From the NCBI RefSeq assembly GCF_000743355.1, contig NZ_JQEI01000035.1:103732-167731 (forward strand): a stretch of DNA of 64,000 nt. Reading direction: 5' to 3'. The notes under the pieces are model-generated. The model saw nothing but the letters and a program-made list of their open reading frames with translations. It ran no database searches and was not told where the DNA came from. This document shows, piece by piece, positions 8,832 to 16,039 of this stretch. The position numbers were made by a program, and so were the translations under genes. Source of the stretch: Serratia sp. Ag1. Its GTDB lineage: Bacteria; Pseudomonadota; Gammaproteobacteria; Enterobacterales; Enterobacteriaceae. Position 1 is the stretch's first letter. Each line of letters opens with the position of its first letter.

Positions 8832-9404
8832 TTAATGAGACATAGCCACGCTGTGCTGCGTGCTGTTCATCAACGTGATTTGTCTCAGCGACTGCCACAA
8901 ACGTTCTTTATCGCCGTCCTTTAAGTTAACCTGCTCAACTGCCTTCATAAAGGCGGTGCGATCGGTGAATTGCTTATTATGAGATAAGGTTTGGCTGATT
9001 CCGGCCAGAATTGCGGTGCTTAAAGCGCTAATTTTTGCTCTGACCTGATCCAGTGGCGCGGGTTGCCAGCCTGTTTCCTGTGCGGCCAGCCAGTCAGCTC
9101 GGTAGCGATACTGAATGGCTTTGGCGGCATCCATTTGCGCCTGAATGAAAGGTTTTACTGACTCGCCGTCCAGCCCGAGTTTTTCAGCCTCGGTCACTGA
9201 GCTTGCCAGCACTTTCGCTTCCTGTTGCAAGTCCTCAATGGCAAGATGGTTTTTCGCCTTGTAGCCTGCGACGTCTTTCATATGGGACAAACGCTGGTTA
9301 ATCAATGAGGCCACATCGGTGTGTGGTGTTGGTGCAGCCAGAGTGGTTGCAGAAAAAAGCAATCCTGCCCAAAGCAGTCGTTTCAGTGAGACTTTTCTAT
9401 CCAT
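8832..9404 (-). CDS. aroQ: Periplasmic (secreted) chorismate mutase, AroQ-gamma class
   Basis: 190 aa with a signal peptide (residues 1-23, hydrophobic LLWAGLLFSATTLA). It converts chorismate to prephenate outside the cytoplasm. The mature part carries INQRLSHMKDVAGYKAKNH, with the arginine and lysine that bind the substrate carboxylates, and AAKAIQYRYRADWL. These closely match exported AroQ enzymes of Yersinia and Salmonella as recalled. The start has AGGTGA seven nt upstream. Its biological role is uncertain in this class. The 3' end abuts the integrase scar, so the last residues may not be ancestral. Confidence 0.85.
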   Translation of the reverse strand: MDRKVSLKRLLWAGLLFSATTLAAPTPHTDVASLINQRLSHMKDVAGYKAKNHLAIEDLQQEAKVLASSVTEAEKLGLDGESVKPFIQAQMDAAKAIQYRYRADWLAAQETGWQPAPLDQVRAKISALSTAILAGISQTLSHNKQFTDRTAFMKAVEQVNLKDGDKERLWQSLRQITLMNSTQHSVAMSH

Positions 9405-9608
9405 TTAATTTCACCTGTCAATCAGTCGGCAACTTGCCCAGAATTTCAAACCTATTCATTCCCCGACAGAATGATGCACAACGGGTTGAATTGTCCAATA
9501 AAATGCTGACGCTGCGCGTGGGTGGGCGCTTGCAGGTCTGTCATCTGGTACAGCCTCAAAAATTACAGGTATAATCCCACACATTATTCAACTGGTTTAG
9601 AAACGAAA

Positions 9609-10148
9609 ATGACAAAACTCACCTTACAAGAGCAGATGCTGAAAGCTGGATTAGTGACCAGCAAAAAAATAGCCAAAGTGCAAAAAACGGCTAAAAAATC
9701 ACGAGTTCAGGCCCGTGAGGCCAGAGAGGCGGTGGAAGAAAATAAAAAAGCACAGCTTGAGCGTGATAAACAGCTAAGTGAACAGCAGAAGCAGGCTGCT
9801 TTATCTAAAGAATACAAAGCGCAGGTGAAGCAACTGATTGAAATGAACAGAATCGACCTTTCAAAAGGTGACATTGGTTTTAACTTTACAGACAATAATT
9901 TAATTAAAAAAATCATGGTGGATAAGCTTACTCAAGCTCATCTGATCAGTGGCCGTCTTGCCATTGCCCGTTTGGTTGTTGATAACAGCGGTGCGAGTGA
10001 ATACGTGATTATCCCCGCGAGCGTAGCCGATAAAATCACGCAGCGCGATGCGAACAGCATTGTATTAAACAGTGCGCTCAGTCAGGAAGAGCAGGATGAA
10101 GATGATCCGTATGCCGATTTCAAAGTACCTGACGATTTGATGTGGTAA
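9609..10148 (+). CDS. yaiL: YaiL-family (DUF2058) protein
   Basis: 179 aa from ATG 9609 (MTKLTLQEQMLKAGLV); an upstream in-frame extension to 9522 is not needed. The family is conserved in gammaproteobacteria and described as a possible nucleoprotein or polynucleotide-associated factor, without firm function. Residues 15-80 are highly charged (KK..RVQAREAREAVEENKK) and likely form a long helix or coiled coil. A compact C-terminal domain ends in DDPYADFKVPDDLMW, typical of the family. It converges on nifJ and shares its terminator hairpin. Confidence 0.85.
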   Translation: MTKLTLQEQMLKAGLVTSKKIAKVQKTAKKSRVQAREAREAVEENKKAQLERDKQLSEQQKQAALSKEYKAQVKQLIEMNRIDLSKGDIGFNFTDNNLIKKIMVDKLTQAHLISGRLAIARLVVDNSGASEYVIIPASVADKITQRDANSIVLNSALSQEEQDEDDPYADFKVPDDLMW

Positions 10149-10159
10149 TAAAGCGTTAA

Positions 10160-10192
10160 AAAACAAAAAAAGGGCGCGAACCTGCCGCGCCC
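10160..10192. terminator. Bidirectional terminator between yaiL and nifJ
   Basis: Arms GGGCGCG (10172-10178) and CGCGCCC (10186-10192) flank a 7-nt loop. The A-run to the left (about 10160-10171) becomes a strong U-tract for nifJ transcripts on the minus strand. Confidence 0.85.
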
Positions 10193-10199
10193 GAAGAGG

Positions 10200-13100
10200 T
10201 TACTCTGAGAGTGACTTCTCTGCTTTACCCGCCAGCAGGCTGAGGAAATCGTATTTCTGTTTCAGCTCTTTTTCTGCTGCCTGATAAAGCGCTGCGGCTA
10301 CGTCCGGCTGCTGCGTATTAAGGCGACGGAAGCGTTGCTCTTTATTCAAGGTTGCGGCCAGATCGCTATTGGGCGGGCGAGAGTCCAACACCAACGGCAA
10401 TTTTCCTTCATCCGCCCGGCGCGGATCAAAGCGATAGAGCGGCCAGAATCCTGTCGCAGTTAATTGCTTCATCTGATCGTGGCTGAGCGCCAGATCGTAA
10501 CCATGCTCTTCACACGGGCTGTAGGCGATGATCAACGATGGGCCGGGGTAGGCTTCGGCTTCCTGAATCGCTTTCACCGTCTGGTTAAGCTGCGCCCCCA
10601 GTGAGATCTGTGCGACATACACGTGACCATACATCATCATGCTGACGCCGAGATCTTTGCGCGCCTTGCGCTTACCGTGCTCACCAAACTTGGTGACTGC
10701 ACCCAAAGGTGTCGCTTTGGATTGCTGCCCGCCGGTATTGGAATAGCATTGCGTATCCAACACCAACACATTGACGTTTTCCGTCAGGCTCAGCACATGA
10801 TCCAGGCCGCCAAAGCCGATATCGTAAGCCCAACCATCACCGCCAATCAGCCAGATGGATTTATCCACCAGATAGTCGGCGTCGGTGGCCAACTGTTTGG
10901 CATCGTTGCCGGTCATAGTGACCAACAGGCTGCGTAATTCAGCAATTTGCTGGCGGCGTGTTTCTGGTACGATCTCGTCGGCCTGCAGCGCGCTGACCAG
11001 GGGCGCTGGCAGTTGGGGAGCCAAGGTTGCCAGCAGGCGCAGCACGCGGCGGCGGTGTTGATCGACCGTTAAACGGAAACCTAAACCAAATTCGGCGTTG
11101 TCCTCAAACAGCGAGTTGGCCCATGCCGGGCCACGGCCAGCGGCGTTGGTGGTGTAAGGCGTGGTCGGCAGGTTACCGCCGTAGATAGAGGAACAGCCGG
11201 TGGCATTGGCGATCAGCAGGCGATCGCCATACAGCTGCGTCAGCAGTTTGATGTACGGCGTTTCACCGCAGCCGGAACAGGCACCGGAGTATTCGAACAG
11301 CGGCGAGATCAATTGTGAAGTGCGGATGTCGATGCGCTCTATCTGAGCCGGATCGATTTCCGGTAGTTGCAGGAAGAAGTCGTAATGGGCTTTTTCTTCC
11401 GTGAGATGTTCCAGGCGCGAAGCCATATTGATCGCTTTGATTTCCGGGTTCTGGCGGTCTTTCGCTGGGCACACTTCTACACACAGGTTGCAACCGGTGC
11501 AATCCTCAGGGGCGACCTGCAGCACATACTTCTGGCCGCGCATATCACGCGCTTTTACATCTAAAGATTGCAGGGTGATGGGGGCGTGCTCCATCGCCTG
11601 CGGCTGAACCACTTTGGCGCGGATCGCCGAATGTGGGCAAGCGGCGACGCAATGGTTGCACTGAGTACATAAATCCGGCTGCCAGATGGGGATCTCTTCG
11701 GCAATGTTACGTTTTTCCCACTGGGTGGTGCCCACCGGCCAAGTACCGTCCGGCGGGAAAGCCGACACCGGCAAGGCATCGCCAAGCCCGGCCAGCATCG
11801 CGGCGGTGACGGTTTTGACAAAGTCTGGCGCGGTATCGGCAACCACTGGCGGGCGCAGCGGGCTGTGGTGGTCAATCGGCTGCAGTGGGATCGCCGTGAG
11901 CGCATTCAGCGTTGCTCCCAGCGCCTGCCAGTTACGTTCGACAATCTCCTGGCCTTTATTGCTGTAGCTGCGGGCAATGGCATCCTGCAACTGTTGCAAC
12001 GCCACGTTGCCGGGCAAGACCTGCGTCAGGTGGAAAAACGCCATCTGCATGACGGTGTTGATCCGCGCACCTAGCTGGCATTCTCGCGCCAGTTTAGCGG
12101 CGTTGATAATGTAGAATTTTGCCTGGCGCTGATTAAGTAGCGCCTGAACCTCTTGCGGCAGGCGTGTCCAAACCTCTTCCGCGCTATACGGTGTATTCAG
12201 CAGGAACGTACCGCCAGGTTTCAGGCGTTCCACCATTTGGTATTTGTCGATGAATTGCCATTGGTGGCAACCAACGAAATCGGCCTGGGTGACCAGATAG
12301 GCTGAATTGATCGGCTTTTCGCTGGCCCGCAGATGTGACACGGTCAAACCGCCAGCCTTTTTTGAGTCGTAAACAAAATAGCCTTGTGCATACAGCGGGG
12401 TGCTGTTGCCGATGATTTTGATGTTGTTCTTGGTGGCTGACACCGAACCGTCGCTACCCAGGCCGTAGAACAGGGCTTCCAACGTGGCACGTTGTGGCAG
12501 AGCTTCGGTGCTCAATGGCAGAGAGAGGCCGGTCACATCGTCGAAAATCCCCACGGTAAAACGTGGACGAGGCTGATCGAGATTCAATTCATTGAATACC
12601 GCCAATGCGCAGTCTGGGCCGAACTCTTTTGAAGACAACCCATAACGCCCACCAATCACTCGTGGCAGAGTGGTGCGCTCCCCACGGCTGTAGGCTTCTG
12701 CCAGCGCGGTCATGACGTCCAGATACAGCGGTTCAGCCAGTGCGCCGGGTTCTTTGGTGCGATCGAGCACGGCGATTTTCTGCACGCTTTCCGGCAGCGC
12801 GGCGAGCAGGTGTTGGGCAGAGAATGGGCGGAACAGGCGCACTTTCAGCAGGCCGACCTTTTCGCCACGGGCCAGCAAGGTGTCGATCACTTCTTCGCAG
12901 GTGCCGATGGCTGAGCCCATCAGGATCGCCACGCGCTCGGCCTGCGGATGGCCGTAATACTCAAATGGCTGATAGCGACGGCCAGTCAGTTGGGCAAACT
13001 TGTCCATCGCTGCGCTGACGTGGCGATAGGTGCTGTCGTACCACGGATTAGTAGCTTCACGCGATTGGAAATAGGTATCCGGATTGGCGGAGGTGCCGCG

Positions 13101-13733
13101 TACCACCGGGCGTTCTGGCGAAAGGGCGCGGCTACGGTGTGCATCAATCGCCTCTTGCGGCAGCATTTGCAGCAATGTTTCATCGCTCAAAGGAGCGATC
13201 TTGTTGATTTCGTGGGAAGTGCGGAAACCATCAAAAAAATGGATGAACGGAATACGGCTGTTCAAGGTGGCGGTTTGAGATATCAGCGCAAAATCCTGCG
13301 CTTCCTGCACGTTGCTGGCACACAACATGGCGCAGCCAGTTTGGCGCACGGCCATCACGTCGGAGTGATCGCCGAAGATCGAGAGCGCGTGGGTGGCAAC
13401 GGTGCGTGCCGCGACATGCAGGACGAAAGGTGTCAGTTCCCCGGCCAGTTTGTACAAAGACGGGATCATCAGTAACAATCCCTGGGACGAGGTGAACGAG
13501 GTCGATAAAGCTCCGGTTTGCAAGGCACCGTGCACGGTGCCTATGGCACCACCTTCAGACTGCATTTCCACGACGTGTGGAATATCTCCCCAGATATTTT
13601 TCTTGCCATCGCCAGCCCAGGAATCAGCCTGTTCTGCCATCGTTGAACTTGGGGTAATGGGATAAATAGCAATCACTTCATTGGTGCGGTAGGCCACGGA
13701 GGCGACAGCGTTATTACCATCGGTAGTTATCAT
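10200..13733 (-). CDS. nifJ: Pyruvate:flavodoxin/ferredoxin oxidoreductase
   Basis: 1177 aa, the size of the single-chain PFOR (E. coli YdbK). It oxidatively decarboxylates pyruvate to acetyl-CoA and reduces flavodoxin or ferredoxin. The N-terminal pyrimidine-binding domain contains IAIYPITPSSTMAEQ. Two 4Fe-4S motifs (CTQCNHCVAACP and CTGCNLCVEVCP) lie around residues 680-750. The TPP domain contains ACSGCGETPY and GDGWAYDIGFGGLDH. I chose the ATG at 13733 because it has AAGGTA upstream and matches the family start MITTDGNNAVASVAYR; 11 more upstream codons are open but unlike the family. A perfect palindrome sits 27 nt upstream of the start. Confidence 0.95.
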   Translation of the reverse strand: MITTDGNNAVASVAYRTNEVIAIYPITPSSTMAEQADSWAGDGKKNIWGDIPHVVEMQSEGGAIGTVHGALQTGALSTSFTSSQGLLLMIPSLYKLAGELTPFVLHVAARTVATHALSIFGDHSDVMAVRQTGCAMLCASNVQEAQDFALISQTATLNSRIPFIHFFDGFRTSHEINKIAPLSDETLLQMLPQEAIDAHRSRALSPERPVVRGTSANPDTYFQSREATNPWYDSTYRHVSAAMDKFAQLTGRRYQPFEYYGHPQAERVAILMGSAIGTCEEVIDTLLARGEKVGLLKVRLFRPFSAQHLLAALPESVQKIAVLDRTKEPGALAEPLYLDVMTALAEAYSRGERTTLPRVIGGRYGLSSKEFGPDCALAVFNELNLDQPRPRFTVGIFDDVTGLSLPLSTEALPQRATLEALFYGLGSDGSVSATKNNIKIIGNSTPLYAQGYFVYDSKKAGGLTVSHLRASEKPINSAYLVTQADFVGCHQWQFIDKYQMVERLKPGGTFLLNTPYSAEEVWTRLPQEVQALLNQRQAKFYIINAAKLARECQLGARINTVMQMAFFHLTQVLPGNVALQQLQDAIARSYSNKGQEIVERNWQALGATLNALTAIPLQPIDHHSPLRPPVVADTAPDFVKTVTAAMLAGLGDALPVSAFPPDGTWPVGTTQWEKRNIAEEIPIWQPDLCTQCNHCVAACPHSAIRAKVVQPQAMEHAPITLQSLDVKARDMRGQKYVLQVAPEDCTGCNLCVEVCPAKDRQNPEIKAINMASRLEHLTEEKAHYDFFLQLPEIDPAQIERIDIRTSQLISPLFEYSGACSGCGETPYIKLLTQLYGDRLLIANATGCSSIYGGNLPTTPYTTNAAGRGPAWANSLFEDNAEFGLGFRLTVDQHRRRVLRLLATLAPQLPAPLVSALQADEIVPETRRQQIAELRSLLVTMTGNDAKQLATDADYLVDKSIWLIGGDGWAYDIGFGGLDHVLSLTENVNVLVLDTQCYSNTGGQQSKATPLGAVTKFGEHGKRKARKDLGVSMMMYGHVYVAQISLGAQLNQTVKAIQEAEAYPGPSLIIAYSPCEEHGYDLALSHDQMKQLTATGFWPLYRFDPRRADEGKLPLVLDSRPPNSDLAATLNKEQRFRRLNTQQPDVAAALYQAAEKELKQKYDFLSLLAGKAEKSLSE

Positions 13734-13760
13734 TTCTGGTACCTTTCTGTGCTCACAACG

Positions 13761-13782
13761 CTGCAAAAGCGATCTTTTGCAG
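13761..13782. promoter_or_regulatory. Perfect 22-bp palindrome upstream of nifJ
   Basis: Arms CTGCAAAAG and CTTTTGCAG (9 bp each) with a CGAT centre, itself nearly symmetric. It lies 27 bp from the nifJ start codon and 163 bp from emrE. There is no U-run on either strand that would make it an intrinsic terminator, so an operator or 5'-UTR hairpin is more likely. No regulator can be assigned. Confidence 0.55.
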
Positions 13783-13945
13783 TAATGTTGAAAGTCTAAC
13801 AGAGGGGGATATTCACGCTTTATCGCATTTGTGTGGCCCTCTGTTTAGGTTCAGGTTCAGCTACGATATAGTTACTGAGGTTTAAGACCAATTTAATCTC
13901 TGTGATTCATACTAATACAACGCGATTCAAACAGAAGATAATGTT

Positions 13946-14278
13946 ATGACCGGATTGATGTATTTGACCATGGCGATCATCGCCGAAGTGATTGCCACAA
14001 CCATGCTGAAAGCCTCTGAGGGATTTACCCGTCTGTGGCCTTCGGTGGTGGTGGTCGTAGGCTATGCTATTGCATTTTGGGGGTTATCGATGGTGGTAAA
14101 AACCATGCCGCTTGGGATTGTTTATGCCATCTGGTCAGGTATGGGCATTGTGCTGGTTTCGGTAGCTGCGGTGTTTATTTATCAGCAGAAATTGGATCTG
14201 CCTGCCGTTTTAGGGATGGGGTTAATTATTGCCGGGGTGCTGGTGATTAATTTATTTTCAAAATCGTCGGTGCACTGA
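13946..14278 (+). CDS. emrE: Small multidrug resistance transporter EmrE
   Basis: 110 aa with four predicted membrane helices, the standard SMR length. The essential membrane glutamate is present in helix 1 (IIAEVIATT). EGFTRLWPS, YAIWSGMGIVL and LDLPAVLGMGLIIAGVLVIN follow E. coli EmrE and the Serratia SsmE protein closely. It works as an antiparallel dimer exchanging protons for quaternary ammonium compounds and other cationic toxicants at the inner membrane. Transcribed divergently from nifJ with 212 bp between starts. Confidence 0.9.
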   Translation: MTGLMYLTMAIIAEVIATTMLKASEGFTRLWPSVVVVVGYAIAFWGLSMVVKTMPLGIVYAIWSGMGIVLVSVAAVFIYQQKLDLPAVLGMGLIIAGVLVINLFSKSSVH

Positions 14279-14469
14279 TTATTCGTTACAGCGTTTCTTA
14301 CCGGTCAAAAAAAAGACAAGTAAACGCACTGCAATATTTCCATTATTTAATTATCAGGCTAAATTAAATAGGTTTGCATCAAATCTGCCCTTGGGCGGGT
14401 TTTGAGTAGACAAATTAGAGTCATGGCGATTTTACACAGCGAAGTCGTAACGGGTTCAGGGGTAAAATA

Positions 14470-14733
14470 ATGATTACAGCAAAATGGCTGCTTGCCAGCG
14501 TCGTACTGGTTTTGGCTGCTTGCAGCAGCAATAACAACGAAGAACCACCGCAGATCGGCACCAGTGCCAATATTGGCACCATTCCTACCAGCGCACATTG
14601 TGCCAGCGTGGGGGGCGTCACCACTATTGCGCATAACCTGAACGGTGATACGTTAAGGATGTGCCAAATGCCAAACGGCAAACAGTGTGAAGAAACGGCA
14701 TTAGGGCAGGGAGCTTGTGCTAATGCCGGGTGA
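14470..14733 (+). CDS. ydbJ: DUF333 lipoprotein (YdbJ/YoaF-like)
   Basis: 87 aa, preceded by AGGGG eight nt before the ATG. A type II signal peptide ends in LAAC with the lipidated cysteine at residue 18. The C-terminal domain, with HCASVGGV and MCQMPNGKQCEETAL, is the Cys-containing DUF333 fold. Position beside ldhA matches E. coli ydbJ, although there the gene reads in the same direction as ldhA and here it is convergent. Function unknown. The identity with ydbJ is inferred from position and domain. Confidence 0.7.
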   Translation: MITAKWLLASVVLVLAACSSNNNEEPPQIGTSANIGTIPTSAHCASVGGVTTIAHNLNGDTLRMCQMPNGKQCEETALGQGACANAG

Positions 14734-14741
14734 CTCGGTGA

Positions 14742-14762
14742 CCGGGCCATGTATTGGCCCGG
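14742..14762. terminator. Hairpin between convergent ydbJ-like gene and ldhA
   Basis: Arms CCGGGCCA and TGGCCCGG (8 bp) with a 5-nt loop; no clear U-tract in either direction. Confidence 0.6.
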
Positions 14763-14776
14763 CTTGCTGGGGGCAA

Positions 14777-15763
14777 TTAGAGTTGATTCGGGCAGGTTTC
14801 GCCGTTTGAAAGTTGCTCGATATTTCTCAGCGTAGTTTCCGAGATGCTGGTGAGCGCCTCTTCGGTCAGGAAAGCCTGGTGGCCGGTGAACAGCACGTTA
14901 TGGCAGGCTGACAGGCGGCGGAAAACGTCATCCTGAATCACGTCGTTAGATTTATCTTCAAAGAACAAATCGCGTTCGTTTTCGTAAACGTCCATCCCCA
15001 GTGCCCCGATTTTCTGTTGTTTCAGTGCGTCAATCGCCGCTGATGAATCAATCAACCCGCCACGGCTGGTGTTAATCACCATAACGCCGTCGCTCATTAA
15101 CGCAAACGCATCGGCATTCAGCAGGTGGTGATTTTCTGGTGTTAGCGGGCAGTGCAAGGTGATCACGTCAGATTTGCCATACAGCGTTTTCAGATCGACA
15201 TATTCCGCGCCCAATTCAAGCGCCTGTTCGCTGGGGTAGGGATCGTAGGCCAACAGCTTCATGCCGAACCCTTTCAGAATACGCATGGTAGCGACGCCGA
15301 TCTTGCCGGTGCCGATCACCCCTGCCGTGCGGTTGTGCATATTGAAACCGATCAATCCTTCCAGCGAGAAGTTGGCGTCGCGGGTGCGTTGGTAGGCGCG
15401 ATGAATGCGGCGGTTCAGGCACATCATCATACCTACGGCATGTTCCGCGACCGCTTCCGGTGAATAGGCAGGAACGCGCACCACTTTGATCCCTAACTCT
15501 TTAGCGGCATCCAAATCAACGTTATTAAAGCCAGCACAGCGCAGGGCAAGGATCTCAACGCCCATCGCAGCCAACTCTTGCAACACTGCGCGGCAGCCAT
15601 CGTCATTCACAAAAATACACACGGCTTTGCAGCCGTGGGCGGTTTTGGCGGTTTTCTGGCTGAGAAGAAAGTCAAAAAACTCCAGCTCATAACCAAACTG
15701 CTGATTTACCAGCTCTAGGTACTTGCGGTCATACTGTTTGGTACTGTAAATCGCCATTTTCAT
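14777..15763 (-). CDS. ldhA: Fermentative D-lactate dehydrogenase
   Basis: 328 aa, essentially collinear with E. coli LdhA from MKMAIYSTKQYDRKYLELVN to the GETCPN tail. Reduces pyruvate to D-lactate with NADH during fermentation. The Rossmann motif VIGTGKIG is near residue 150. The catalytic Arg is in NTSRGGLID, the Glu in DVYENERDLFFED and the His in TGHQAFLT. Transcribed divergently from ydbH. Confidence 0.97.
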   Translation of the reverse strand: MKMAIYSTKQYDRKYLELVNQQFGYELEFFDFLLSQKTAKTAHGCKAVCIFVNDDGCRAVLQELAAMGVEILALRCAGFNNVDLDAAKELGIKVVRVPAYSPEAVAEHAVGMMMCLNRRIHRAYQRTRDANFSLEGLIGFNMHNRTAGVIGTGKIGVATMRILKGFGMKLLAYDPYPSEQALELGAEYVDLKTLYGKSDVITLHCPLTPENHHLLNADAFALMSDGVMVINTSRGGLIDSSAAIDALKQQKIGALGMDVYENERDLFFEDKSNDVIQDDVFRRLSACHNVLFTGHQAFLTEEALTSISETTLRNIEQLSNGETCPNQL

Positions 15764-15872
15764 CGTGGTTTCTCCCGCGTAACAATAGATCTAATTTAGA
15801 CTGTTTTGCTAAATTCGACAATGAGTTAGCTTGCCAGTACGCTCAGGGTAAACTAGGGTTTAGTGCTGGGAA

Positions 15873-15944
15873 TCAGTACGTTATAGCCAAAATAATGATG
15901 GCGAAACCAAGCAGCAGCGATGTTCGGTAAGGGAAATGGATCAT
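15873..15944 (-). CDS. Candidate 23-aa single-span membrane protein
   Basis: On the minus strand an ATG with AGGTG four nt upstream opens a 24-codon frame including stop. The product starts MIHFPYRTS and continues as LLLGFAIIILAITY, i.e. a short basic/aromatic N terminus and one hydrophobic helix, a common design of enterobacterial small membrane proteins. It sits alone in the 276-bp gap between ldhA and ydbH, upstream of and in the same direction as ldhA. Only the reading frame and ribosome site support it; I cannot name a homologue with certainty. Confidence 0.4.
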   Translation of the reverse strand: MIHFPYRTSLLLGFAIIILAITY

Positions 15945-16039
15945 CTTCACCTGATAGGGGATTCATGCCATTATTAGCCGCGATTTAACGGCAAGAACGC
16001 TGTTTCAACCGTGTTTATCAGGAATAAAATCAGCGCGTA

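Noticed and set aside
8599..8835. 78-codon plus-strand open frame at the prophage border
   Set aside because: The minus strand of the same region translates into conserved integrase pieces; the plus frame has no ribosome site and no family resemblance.
11686..11967. Open frames on the plus strand within nifJ
   Set aside because: They are antisense to a clear PFOR coding sequence with intact iron-sulfur motifs and are a result of its GC-rich codon use.
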